Positions 50,136-58,811 of a stretch of 64,000 bases of DNA are shown one piece after another. The notes under the pieces were generated by a model that did not search any database, was not told the DNA's origin, and saw only the letters and a program-made list of their open reading frames with translations. The stretch is from a bacterium. GTDB lineage: Bacteria; Planctomycetota; JAFGQW01. The stretch is from the NCBI GenBank assembly GCA_030426805.1, contig JAUHXU010000004.1, positions 544,792 through 608,791 of the forward strand. The letters are read 5' to 3'. Position numbers and translations under genes: made by a program. Position 1 is the stretch's first letter. Each line of letters starts with the position of its first letter.

Positions 50136-51323
50136 CTACGGCACGATCACCAGCTCGGTGTTGCTGATGTCGAGGCCGCCCGGCAGGCTCGGATTCACGG
50201 CCGCGCCGGCGATGTAGTACTTCGTTCCCGGCGGTACGCCACCGACGATACGGAACGTCGCGCCCTTGTAGCCCGAAGCACCAACCACACTCACGAAGTT
50301 GGTCGTGAGCACGGGCAAGGCGCCACAAGCCGTCAGGAAGAACAGGGGGTCGGGTTGCAGGTTCAGGAACCCGGCGCCGGGTATCCCGAGTGCGGGTCGT
50401 ATTCCGAATGACAACGCCAAACAGTATGACGACGAGACCGACGCCGAGAAGTTCACGGTGACGGGGACGGTCGATGGTGCCGCCCCCGATGTATTCACCG
50501 AGATGTTCTGGTCGTCGTACACGTCGATCCCTGTGATCGCACCGGAGCCGACCTGCAACGTGTTCTGAATGGCGCCCGTGTTCGAGAGGCGGTAGACGAA
50601 CCCGTTGCTCGCGCCGACGTAGAGTTGGCGCGTCACCATGTCGTAGGTACAACTCGCGCCGGATTGGTTGTTGAGCGAGAACGATCCGGACACGGTGCCC
50701 GCGGTCGTCAGCAGCTGCAGCGGCGTCGTCGTCGACATGTAGGTCACGGCGTACTGGTTCGTGTCCGGCAGGTAGCAGATCCCCGTCGGCGTGCCGACGG
50801 ACAGCGACGAGAGAGTGGTCGTCGTTCCCGCGCGGGACGATGCCAACAGCAGCGGCGGCGTCGTCGTGATCACGCCGAAGTCACCGCTGCCGAGGTTGCG
50901 ACAGATGCCCGCGATCGACGTCGCGCCGAACGGGCCGAACGTCGACGGCGTACCGCCGGCGGTCGACATCCGGACGACACCACTGCCGGTCGTGCCGAAC
51001 AGGTAGTTCGCATCCTGGTCGAGCGCGATCGACGTCACCGCACTCGGGAACGACGCGATGGTCGTCGTCGTGCCGGTGCTCGTGACGCGCATGATGATCC
51101 CGGCGCTGTTGCCGCCGATGAACGAACCGTTGCCCCACGAACTACGGACCGTCTGGATCGCGGCACTAGGGAGAACCCCCGGGTGGGTCGACCACGTGCT
51201 CAGGTCCGGCGCGGCGTGATACACGCCGAGCGTCGAGCAGAACAGAATGCGGCCATCCGCAATCTGCGCGGGCGCCGCGCCAGCCGACGCGACAAGGGCC
51301 AAGACACAAAGAAGGCGTCTCAT
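50136..51323 (-). CDS. Secreted repeat protein, paralog B of an inverted pair
   Basis: 395 residues from ATG 51323; upstream in-frame sequence lacks a signal peptide. Signal peptide (LCVLALVASAGAAPAQ). Collinear with the protein at 44904-46100, sharing SIALDQDANYLFGTT, STAGGTPSTFGP, SCTYDMVTRQLYVG, DVYDDQNISVNT, SSSYCLALSFGIRPA and the end NTELVIVP. It runs in the opposite direction, so the two form an inverted duplication around 46.1-50.1 kb. Function unknown. Confidence 0.75.
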   Translation of the reverse strand: MRRLLCVLALVASAGAAPAQIADGRILFCSTLGVYHAAPDLSTWSTHPGVLPSAAIQTVRSSWGNGSFIGGNSAGIIMRVTSTGTTTTIASFPSAVTSIALDQDANYLFGTTGSGVVRMSTAGGTPSTFGPFGATSIAGICRNLGSGDFGVITTTPPLLLASSRAGTTTTLSSLSVGTPTGICYLPDTNQYAVTYMSTTTPLQLLTTAGTVSGSFSLNNQSGASCTYDMVTRQLYVGASNGFVYRLSNTGAIQNTLQVGSGAITGIDVYDDQNISVNTSGAAPSTVPVTVNFSASVSSSYCLALSFGIRPALGIPGAGFLNLQPDPLFFLTACGALPVLTTNFVSVVGASGYKGATFRIVGGVPPGTKYYIAGAAVNPSLPGGLDISNTELVIVP

Positions 51324-51336
51324 GAAACAGACTCCA

Positions 51337-51388
51337 CACAGTCTCGCACCAGGGCTCCGCCGCGAGTCCACTCGCGGTACAGACTGTG
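51337..51388 (-). promoter_or_regulatory. Long hairpin in the leader of paralog B
   Basis: CACAGTCT (51337-51344) and AGACTGTG (51381-51388) are perfect 8-base inverted arms. Nested inside is CCGCGAGT-CC-ACTCGCGG (51360-51377). The structure ends 13 bases before the start codon on the minus strand, where it could hide the ribosome site. Confidence 0.45.
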
Positions 51389-51492
51389 CCGGGCAACGCT
51401 GCCCGACCCTCCCCGGCCGAATAACGGGGGAGATTTGAGCGACCGGGACCGGGCCTGTCAAGGGCATCGCGATCCGTTGGTCAGGAGTTCCC

Positions 51493-53370
51493 CTACGCCC
51501 GCGCCTCCAGCGCCTCCCAGCGCGCATACGCCGCCAAGATATCGGACTCGAGAGTCTTCAAGCGCGCGGTCGCCGCGGCGATCGTGTCGGCCGCGCCGCG
51601 GAAGAAGGCCGGATCCGCCATCTGCGCGTGGAGTGCGGCCTGGTCCGCCTCGAGTGACTCGATCCGCTGCGGCAACTCCTCCAGTTCCCGTTTCTCGGCG
51701 TAGGTCAACCGACGGCGCGCGGGGGCCGCCTTCGGTGCGGGCTTCGCGGCCCGCTCGGTGCGCGCCTCGGGTCGCACCGCCGCTGCCCGTTGCCGCTCGT
51801 AGTCCGCCCACCCGCCGACGATCTCGCGCACCACGCCGTCGCGCACGTCGACGATGCTCGTCGCGACGCGGTCGAGCAACTCGCGGTCGTGGCTGACGAC
51901 GAGGACCGCCCCGCCATACTCGAGGAGTTGCTCCTCGAGCAACTCGAGTGTCTCGAGGTCGAGGTCGTTCGTCGGCTCGTCGAGGACGAGCACGTTCGAC
52001 GGGCGCGCGAACAGCTTCGCGAGCAGCAGCCGGTTGCGCTCGCCACCGGACAGGTGCCGAATCGGACTGCGCGCGCGCTCCGGTGGGAACAGGAACGACT
52101 GCAAGTAGCCGATCACGTGGCGCGAGGTCCCGTCGATCACGATGCGGTCGCTGCCGTCGGCGACGTTGTCGAAGACGGTCTTGTCCCAGTCGAGACTCGC
52201 GTGGAGTTGGTCGAAGTAGCCGACCTCGAGGTTCGTCCCGTGCTCGACCTCGCCACCCGTCGGCGCGATCTCGCCGAGCAGCGCGCGGACGAGCGTCGTC
52301 TTGCCGGCGCCGTTGGGTCCGACGATACCGACCTTGTCCCCCCGCTCGATCCGCAGATCGCACGGGGCGAAGATCGTGCGGCCGCCGAGCGCGACCGTCA
52401 GGCCCACCGCGTCCATCACGATCCGACCGGTGCGGCCGGCTTGCTCGGCCGACGCGCGGATGCGGCCGGGATCGTCGCGTCGCGACGCACGTGCCCGCCG
52501 CATGTCCATCAGCGCGCGCACCCGCCCCTCGTTTCGCGTGCGGCGCTCCTTCACGCCCTGCCGAATCCAGGTTTCCTCCTCGGCGAGTTTCTTGTCGAAC
52601 GCCGCCCGGTGGCGCGCGTCGACGCGCCGTCGGTGTTCGCGCTCCACGAGGAACGCATCGTAGTCCCCGTCATACTCGTGCAGCACGCCGTGCTCCAGTT
52701 CGACGATGCGCGTCGCGAGGCGTCGCGTGAGCGCGCGATCGTGCGTGACGAAGAGCAGGGCCCCGGCGAATTGCGACAGGACCCCTTCGAGCCACGCGAT
52801 CGCATCGACGTCGAGGTGGTTGGTCGGCTCGTCCAGCAGCAGCACGTCCGGCTTCATCACGAGTGCGCGCGCGAGCAAGACGCGTCGCCGCATGCCGACC
52901 GAGCGCGTCTCGACCGACTCGTCGGGGTCGAGCCCCATCCGCGTGAGCACACGCTCGACCTCGCGATGGGCCTCCCATCCGGCCCCCGCCTCGACGCGCC
53001 GCTGCGCGCGCTCGAGCACGGCGAGCGCATCGGGGTCTTCGGGGTGGGCCGCGAGCGCGACCGTCGCCGCGTGGTGCTCGACGAGCGCGGCACCGGCAGG
53101 ACCCAGTCCTTCGGCGACGACGTCGTAGACGCGTCCGGCGAGCCCTTCGGGCACGGCCTGCGAGAGCGCAGCGACCGTGACCGTCGCGCCGCGCTCGACG
53201 TGGCCGCGGTCGGGCTCGACCGCGCCGCGCAGCGTGTCGAGCAACGTGCTCTTCCCGGCGCCGTTTCGGCCGTGGAGGCAGACGCGCTCTCCGGCGTCCA
53301 GCCGGAACGTGACACCGTCGAGCACCGGCGGGCCGCCGTGCGTCACGGTCACGTCGCGGAGCGCGATCAT
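51493..53370 (-). CDS. uup: ABC-F family ATPase (Uup-like)
   Basis: 625 residues, like E. coli Uup (635). Two ABC domains: the first with Walker A GRNGAGKST and DEPTNHLD, the second with GPNGAGKTT, signature LSGGERNRL and DEPTNDLD. The linker is charged (EEETWIRQGVKERRTRNEGRVRAL) as in ABC-F proteins. The C-terminal coiled coil (YAEKRELEELPQRIESLEADQAAL) is the Uup DNA/ribosome-binding tail. The first domain's signature is degenerate (SVGMRRR instead of LSGGQ). ABC-F proteins act on ribosomes; Uup also affects recombination. It overlaps the preceding TPR gene by 4 bases. Confidence 0.92.
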   Translation of the reverse strand: MIALRDVTVTHGGPPVLDGVTFRLDAGERVCLHGRNGAGKSTLLDTLRGAVEPDRGHVERGATVTVAALSQAVPEGLAGRVYDVVAEGLGPAGAALVEHHAATVALAAHPEDPDALAVLERAQRRVEAGAGWEAHREVERVLTRMGLDPDESVETRSVGMRRRVLLARALVMKPDVLLLDEPTNHLDVDAIAWLEGVLSQFAGALLFVTHDRALTRRLATRIVELEHGVLHEYDGDYDAFLVEREHRRRVDARHRAAFDKKLAEEETWIRQGVKERRTRNEGRVRALMDMRRARASRRDDPGRIRASAEQAGRTGRIVMDAVGLTVALGGRTIFAPCDLRIERGDKVGIVGPNGAGKTTLVRALLGEIAPTGGEVEHGTNLEVGYFDQLHASLDWDKTVFDNVADGSDRIVIDGTSRHVIGYLQSFLFPPERARSPIRHLSGGERNRLLLAKLFARPSNVLVLDEPTNDLDLETLELLEEQLLEYGGAVLVVSHDRELLDRVATSIVDVRDGVVREIVGGWADYERQRAAAVRPEARTERAAKPAPKAAPARRRLTYAEKRELEELPQRIESLEADQAALHAQMADPAFFRGAADTIAAATARLKTLESDILAAYARWEALEARA

Positions 53371-54686
53371 CGCGTCTCACCCGGCGGCAACGCCGCCGCG
53401 CCCGTGTCCGTGTCCATGTCCGTGTCCATGTCCGTGGCGTCCGCAGCACGTCCGCCGAACACCCGCGTCATCGCGCGGAGGTAGTGCAGACGCGCGCGCC
53501 CGTCGTCCGCGGCCGCATGCGCCGCATCGCCGAGCAACTTCTCGACCTCGACCGGATCGGCCCCGATCGCCGCCGCCTTCTCGAGCGTCCGTGCGGCCTG
53601 CACGTGTGCGTCCCGTCCGATCAGGTTGCGCGCGACGTCGAGCAGCACCGCGGCATGCGGGTAGCGGGCGAGCACCTGCCGCGGATCGGCGCCGGCTTCG
53701 AGGATGCGCGCGACGCGTGCGCGCGACGCCGGGCCGGGCGCGACCGCCCACGCCTTGAGCGCCGCCGCCTCGTTGCCGCGTGCGCGCTCGACGTCACCGA
53801 GCAACAGGTGAACCGCTTCCGATCCGGGGCGCACGCCCTGCGCTTCCTTCAACAGCCCGCGCGCTTGCCCGTGCTCCCCGGATTCGTGGAGCGTGCGCGC
53901 ACGATCGTAGAGATAGGCGACGAGGCGATCGCCGGCGTCGCGACGATCGTCGCCCTCGGTGGCCGCATGGATCCGCCGCAGCAAGTCGAGCGCACGCGTC
54001 ACGTCGCCTTCGGCCTCGGCGCGCTCGAGCATCACGCGGTTCACCCGCACGTTGCTCGGGTCCTTGCGGCTCGCCTCGTCGAGTTCCTTCTCGGCGGTCT
54101 CGTCGGCGAGCGACGGATGCTCGTGGTAGACGACCGCCCGCACCTCCCGGAGCGTCGCCATGATCCCGGCCGGCGGCTTGCGCTTGCGGGCGAGTTCGAG
54201 CCAGCGGAGCGCCCCGTCGAGGTCACCGCTGCGGTAGGCGCACAGCCCGAGGCGCACCTCCGCATCCGCGACGATCTCGGGGTAGGCCGACAGCGTCCGC
54301 TCGAAATCGACCCAGCGCGACAACCGCACGACGCGCTCGAAGCGCCGCGCCGCCTCGCGCGTGAAGCCACCGGACAGGAGCTGCATGCCGGATAGGAAGT
54401 GCTTCATCCCCTGATAGGCGAGCAAGGATCGGATCCGGTCCTTGCCCTTCGCGTAGAGTACGAGCACGACGACGACGAGCAGCAGGTTGACGAGGACGAA
54501 GCGCCCGCCCGGGGAGCGCACGACCGGCGTCAAGAAGCCGACGCCCAGTTTGAGCAACTGGTTGAGCACGCCGAGCGCGGGGCCGAGGAGCACGAGCACC
54601 GCGAGCACCGGGAGCGCGTAGATCAGGAAGCGAAACCACCGGCGTGTGCGCCAGAGTCGGGTCAGGGTGCCGATCCAGCGGAACAT
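53367..54686 (-). CDS. Membrane-anchored TPR protein
   Basis: 439 residues from ATG 54686, overlapping the stop of the gene before it. Two hydrophobic segments at the N-terminus (FLIYALPVLAVLVLLGPALGVL, FVLVNLLLVVVVLVLYAKG) precede TPR-like helical repeats (AEVRLGLCAYRSGDLDGALRWLELA, RALDLLRRIHAATEGDDR, EAVHLLLGDVERARGNEAAALKAW). The tail has a DMDTDMDTDTG repeat. Probably a scaffold with the larger TPR/HEAT protein encoded immediately upstream. Confidence 0.7.
   Translation of the reverse strand: MFRWIGTLTRLWRTRRWFRFLIYALPVLAVLVLLGPALGVLNQLLKLGVGFLTPVVRSPGGRFVLVNLLLVVVVLVLYAKGKDRIRSLLAYQGMKHFLSGMQLLSGGFTREAARRFERVVRLSRWVDFERTLSAYPEIVADAEVRLGLCAYRSGDLDGALRWLELARKRKPPAGIMATLREVRAVVYHEHPSLADETAEKELDEASRKDPSNVRVNRVMLERAEAEGDVTRALDLLRRIHAATEGDDRRDAGDRLVAYLYDRARTLHESGEHGQARGLLKEAQGVRPGSEAVHLLLGDVERARGNEAAALKAWAVAPGPASRARVARILEAGADPRQVLARYPHAAVLLDVARNLIGRDAHVQAARTLEKAAAIGADPVEVEKLLGDAAHAAADDGRARLHYLRAMTRVFGGRAADATDMDTDMDTDTGAAALPPGETR
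53404..53435. repeat. Short in-frame tandem repeat
   Basis: Alternating GTGTCC and ATGTCC units (period 12) encode the Asp-Met-Asp-Thr repeat near the C-terminus of the TPR protein. Such a repeat could vary in length without a frameshift. Confidence 0.7.
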
Positions 54687-57082
54687 CACGCACCGCTCCG
54701 TCGGAGTGCGTGCGCGGCGCGCTCGAGTTCGACGCGCAGCGTGCCGTCGGTCTCGGCGTGCGCGAGCCCGGTCAACGCGTCCGCCGCCGCCGGGCTGCCG
54801 ATCGCGGCGATACACGCGATCAGGTCGCGCTTGATCGGCAGCGACGTGTCGCGCGCGAGCCCGAGCGTCTTCAGCCAACTGAACGAGCCGGCGCGACGAT
54901 ACGCGTCCGCGAGCGACTCGAGCGCCGCGTCCCCGACGCACGCGACCGCGGCGAGTGCGGCGTCGCGGCGGACCCCGTCGCCGAGCGGAAGCCGAGCGAT
55001 CACCGCATCGACCGTGTGGCGGCCGTGCGGCGCGAGCAGATCGCAGAGCGCGTCGCGTCCGGTCCCGGCGCCGCGCTCGAGCAACGCGCGCGCCACGCCG
55101 TCCACCGCGTCGGCGCCGAAGCCCCGGAGCAGGCGCAACGCGACCTCGGCCGACGGGCCCTCGAGCCGCGCGATCAACCCGCGCACGACGACCGCCGAGT
55201 GCCCGCGTCGCGCGATCACGTCGGCGGCCGTGGAGGCCGCCACCGGATCGTCCAGCGCCTCGACGACGACCTCGTCGCGCGCGAATCGTTGGTCGGCGAG
55301 CGTCCGAACGACCGGCGACGCACCGTCGTGTGCGTATTGCATCACGGCGACGAGCGCGGTGGCATCGGCGGCGTTGAGGTGCGGGATCAGCAGTGGCGGC
55401 GGCACGCGCGTCGCGACACGCTCGAGCGCGTCCCCGCGCCCGAGGCCGACGATCGCCGCCAGCGCCGCGTCGCGCACCGCCGGGTCGTCGTGGTCGACTG
55501 CCGGCTCGATCGTCGTGACGTCGACGCGCCCGAACGCCCGGAACAACTCGGCGAGCACACGGTCGAAGCTGCGGAAGATGCCGAGCCCTTCGCGGAGGAT
55601 GTTGCGCGACCCGAACGTGCGCATGTGCTGAAACGCGCTGATCATCAGCGGCTGGTGTTCGGCCCCCATGTCGACGAGCAACGCGATCAGCGGCCGGTTG
55701 TCGGCGACCTCCATCATCCGCTGGAAGATCTCGGGGATCGCGGACGGCCCGAGCGCGAGCAACCGCGCGCCGGCGTCGCGGTCGCCGTCGACCAGGCGTT
55801 CGACGAGGCGGCCGACGTAGTGGCGGTTCTCCTCGATCTCGTCCACGACCGACTGCGTGTCGGGCAGCGTCGGCGACACCGCGTCCTCGAGCGGTTCGAG
55901 CGCATCGAACGCATCGCAAGCGCCGCAACGTGCCGCGTAGTGCACCGCCGCGGTGCCGCACCGCGCACACCGGTAGCAGGCACGCTGCGCGACGACGGCA
56001 TCGACGATCTGTGCGATGTCGGGCGGGGCGTCGGGCGACTCCGCGGTCGGCTCCAACACCGCCAGCGCGTCGTCCGGTGGCGGCGCCGCGCGCACGACGT
56101 CGACCGCGGCCGACGTGCCGCCCGTTCCGAGCATCCCGACCGCGTCGTCGGGCGCGTCGAGCGCACCGGTCCGTGGCGTCGGCGCCTCGGGTCCGATCTC
56201 GGCGGGGGCGCCGGTCTCGAGCACCGCACCCGACGCCGCGAGCCGATGCACCTCCGCGACCTGACGGTGGAACTCGCGCCACGCGCCGGGCGCGTCGCCG
56301 TCGGTCCACTTGCGCCCGACGAGGGCCATGCGGGGCGCGAGCAGGCCGGGGTTGTGCTCGATCGCCCGCGTCAGGTGCCGCGTCCCGTCGCGGTCACGCC
56401 CGTCGGCGAGCGCGCGCAGTCCGGCGGCCGCGTGGAGTCGGCCGACGCGGGCGGCGGTTTCACGCGCCGGCCCCTCGACGTAGCCGATCGCTTCGTCCTC
56501 GCGACCGAGCGCCGCGAGCGCCTCGGCGAGGAGCGCTCTTGCCGCGCTCGCCTCGACGTCGCCGCGCACGGCTCGGCGAAGGTGGTCGACCGCTTCTTCG
56601 CATCGGCCCATCGCGAGGAGATCCCGACCGAGGCAGAAGCTCACGCGCGGACTCGCGCAGTCGAACACCCGCTCGACGTGGTAGTGGTGGCGGTGCGCTT
56701 CGGCAGCGTCGCCGAGGTAGTAGTAGGCGTCGCCGAGCGCGATCCGGGCATCGGTGTGCTCGGGGTCACGCTCGACGACCCGCGCGAGGAGCTTGGCCGC
56801 ATCGCGGTAGTGGCCGTCCACGAGCAGCGCGAGGCCGCGGACGTATTCGCGCAGTTCCTTGCGCTTGGCGAGGTGTGTCGCGACGCGCCCCATCCGCCGG
56901 AAGACCGCGAGCAGGATCAGCGCGCCGAAGACGATCAGCAGCAACTCGAGCGCCGCCGGGTCCTGCAGCGCATCGGTCAGCCGATCCGCGAACCCGCGGG
57001 GCGCGGAGTCGGTCGATCCGGACGGCGCCGGCGCATCCTGAACCACGTGGAGGAGCATCCCCTCGTTCTCGCTGTCAGCCAC
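54686..57082 (-). CDS. Membrane protein combining LapB-like TPR/rubredoxin-type ribbon with HEAT repeats
   Basis: 798 residues. One membrane helix (about 43-62: ALELLLIVFGALILLAVFRR), then TPR repeats (LALLVDGHYRDAAKLLARVVERDP, HTDARIALGDAYYYLGDAAEAHRHH). A four-cysteine ribbon follows, CYRCARCG ... CGAC, resembling the rubredoxin-like domain that closes LapB/YciM after its TPRs. The C-terminal ~350 residues are HEAT-like (DPAVRDAALAAIVGLGRGDAL, EVALRLLRGFGADAVDGVARALL). LapB scaffolds LpxC degradation and LPS assembly; the HEAT extension is not part of that family. The function is inferred only. Confidence 0.65.
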   Translation of the reverse strand: MADSENEGMLLHVVQDAPAPSGSTDSAPRGFADRLTDALQDPAALELLLIVFGALILLAVFRRMGRVATHLAKRKELREYVRGLALLVDGHYRDAAKLLARVVERDPEHTDARIALGDAYYYLGDAAEAHRHHYHVERVFDCASPRVSFCLGRDLLAMGRCEEAVDHLRRAVRGDVEASAARALLAEALAALGREDEAIGYVEGPARETAARVGRLHAAAGLRALADGRDRDGTRHLTRAIEHNPGLLAPRMALVGRKWTDGDAPGAWREFHRQVAEVHRLAASGAVLETGAPAEIGPEAPTPRTGALDAPDDAVGMLGTGGTSAAVDVVRAAPPPDDALAVLEPTAESPDAPPDIAQIVDAVVAQRACYRCARCGTAAVHYAARCGACDAFDALEPLEDAVSPTLPDTQSVVDEIEENRHYVGRLVERLVDGDRDAGARLLALGPSAIPEIFQRMMEVADNRPLIALLVDMGAEHQPLMISAFQHMRTFGSRNILREGLGIFRSFDRVLAELFRAFGRVDVTTIEPAVDHDDPAVRDAALAAIVGLGRGDALERVATRVPPPLLIPHLNAADATALVAVMQYAHDGASPVVRTLADQRFARDEVVVEALDDPVAASTAADVIARRGHSAVVVRGLIARLEGPSAEVALRLLRGFGADAVDGVARALLERGAGTGRDALCDLLAPHGRHTVDAVIARLPLGDGVRRDAALAAVACVGDAALESLADAYRRAGSFSWLKTLGLARDTSLPIKRDLIACIAAIGSPAAADALTGLAHAETDGTLRVELERAAHALRRSGA

Positions 57083-57088
57083 GCAATA

Positions 57089-58792
57089 TTACGCCGTTTG
57101 CGGTGCGGAATCCACCGCGTCGCCCGGGTCGACCAGCGTGGACGCGTCGACGACCTCGTAGTCGTAGCCCTGCTCGGCGAGGAAGCGCTGGCGATTCGCA
57201 CCGAAGTCCGCCTCGCGCGAACCGGTCGTCACGAGCGCGTAGAACGTCGCATCGCCCCCGTCGGCCTTCGGCCGCAAGAGCCTGCCGAGGCGCTGCGCCT
57301 CCTCCTGGCGACTGCCGAACGAGCCCGACACCTCGATCGCGACGTTCGCATCGGGCAGGTCCACCGCGAAGTTGGCGACCTTGCTGACACACAACACCCC
57401 GATCGTGCCGTCGCGGAACGCCTGGTAGAGACGCTCGCGCTCGGCCTGCGACGTGTCCCCGGCGATGATCGGCGCGTCGAGCGCGCGCGCGAGCCGACGG
57501 AGCGAAGCGAGGTAGGCGCCGATCACGAGCACCCGATCGTCGGCGTGGCGCTCGACGAGCGCGCGCACGACGCCCGCCTTGCGCGGGTTCTCGGACGCGA
57601 GCCGAAATTGGGTCCGCTTCGACGCGAGGACGTAGTCGGCCTTCGCCTCCGCGTCGAACGGCACGCGCACCTCGACGCAGTGCGCGGTCGCGATCCACCC
57701 CTCCGCCTCGAGCGCTTTCCACGGCAACTCGTACGCCTTCGGCCCGACGAGGCTGAAGACGTCGCGCTCGCGGCCGTCCTCACGGACGAGCGTCGCGGTG
57801 AGCCCGAGGCGCCGACGCGCCTGCAGCTCCGCGGTCGCGCGAAACACCGGCGCCGGCAGCAGGTGCACCTCGTCGTAGATCACGAGGCCCCAGTCGCCGT
57901 CCCGAAACAGCGAGAAGTGCTCGAACGGTGCGGCCGCGTTCTTTCGCCACGTGACGAGCTGATAGGTCGCGACGGTCACCGGCCGGAGCGGTCGACCGGG
58001 CCCCTCGTATTCGCCGACGTCGTCGGCACCGAGCGTCGTGCGCTCGACGATCTCCCGGCACCACTGCGCGACCGACGTCCGCCCGGTCGTCAGCACGAGC
58101 GTGTGCGTGCGACACGCGGCGATCGCGCCGATCCCGACGATCGTCTTGCCCGCACCGCACGGCAGCACGACGACGCCCGACCCGCCGTCGACGCGACCGT
58201 CGGCCCAAAACGCGCGGACCGCCTCGCGCTGGTAGTCGCGCAGCGTAAAGCCGTCGTCGGCGAGCGCGACGTCGAGCGACGCACCGGTCGCGTAGCCGGC
58301 GAGATCCCGCACGGGGTAGTCGAGGCCGATCAACGCCTGCTTGACGAGACCACGCGCCGCCATCGGCACGAGCAACGCCCCGTCGTCGCGGCGGCCGGTC
58401 ACGTGCTTGCGCACGCCGGCGACCGCTGCGACCTCGTCGAGGATCGCGTCGTCGTCGCTCTCGATCGCGAGTGCATCGCCGTCGGCGACGAGCGCGAGCC
58501 GCCCGTACCGGCCCGCGAGCGTGCGGATCGCCGCGGCCACGTCGTCGGGCACCGGGTATTTCGCGAAGCGCTCGAGCGTCGCGACCATCGCATCGCCGTC
58601 GAGACCCGCGCCGACCGCGTTCCACACGGCGATCGCGGTCACCCGGTAGGTGTGCAGGTGCTCGGGGCTCTTCTCGAGGTCCGCGAAGCGCGCGAGCGCG
58701 GACCGGGCCTCGTCGGCACGGGGGCTCGCGGTCTCGAGCAGCACGGTTCGATCGGTCTGGACGATCAGCGGGTTCGTGAAGTCGTAGGTCAC
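57089..58792 (-). CDS. Bacterial XPB-like DNA repair helicase
   Basis: 567 residues from GTG 58792; GGGAGG lies 12 bases upstream. The N-terminal ~175 residues match the damage-recognition-like region of bacterial XPB. The helicase core has FTLRDYQREAVRAFW, Walker A PCGAGKT (211-217), DEVH, the XPB-typical RED element in LTATLVREDGRERD, then ARALDAPIIAGDTSQAER, SKVANFAVDLPDANVAIEVSG and QRLGRLLRPK (motif VI). It unwinds DNA 3'-5', probably in repair or transcription. The start lies 19 bases from the divergent upp start. Confidence 0.9.
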   Translation of the reverse strand: MTYDFTNPLIVQTDRTVLLETASPRADEARSALARFADLEKSPEHLHTYRVTAIAVWNAVGAGLDGDAMVATLERFAKYPVPDDVAAAIRTLAGRYGRLALVADGDALAIESDDDAILDEVAAVAGVRKHVTGRRDDGALLVPMAARGLVKQALIGLDYPVRDLAGYATGASLDVALADDGFTLRDYQREAVRAFWADGRVDGGSGVVVLPCGAGKTIVGIGAIAACRTHTLVLTTGRTSVAQWCREIVERTTLGADDVGEYEGPGRPLRPVTVATYQLVTWRKNAAAPFEHFSLFRDGDWGLVIYDEVHLLPAPVFRATAELQARRRLGLTATLVREDGRERDVFSLVGPKAYELPWKALEAEGWIATAHCVEVRVPFDAEAKADYVLASKRTQFRLASENPRKAGVVRALVERHADDRVLVIGAYLASLRRLARALDAPIIAGDTSQAERERLYQAFRDGTIGVLCVSKVANFAVDLPDANVAIEVSGSFGSRQEEAQRLGRLLRPKADGGDATFYALVTTGSREADFGANRQRFLAEQGYDYEVVDASTLVDPGDAVDSAPQTA

Positions 58793-58798
58793 CGCTGG

Positions 58799-58804
58799 TA
58801 GAAT
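58799..58804 (+). promoter_or_regulatory. -10 box of upp, probably leaderless
   Basis: TAGAAT, ending 7 bases before ATG 58812. No ribosome site for upp follows it; the CCTCCC between is the minus-strand GGGAGG of the helicase gene. No good -35 box is present at the expected distance. Confidence 0.45.
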
Positions 58805-58811
58805 CCTCCCG

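Noticed and set aside
53404..53435. Possible CRISPR-like or intergenic repeat
   Set aside because: The units are 12 bases, without spacers, and lie in frame in a coding region.
54644..58801. 1385-codon plus-strand open frame
   Set aside because: It runs antisense to three convincing minus-strand genes and encodes Arg/Asp/Val-rich sequence with no domain.
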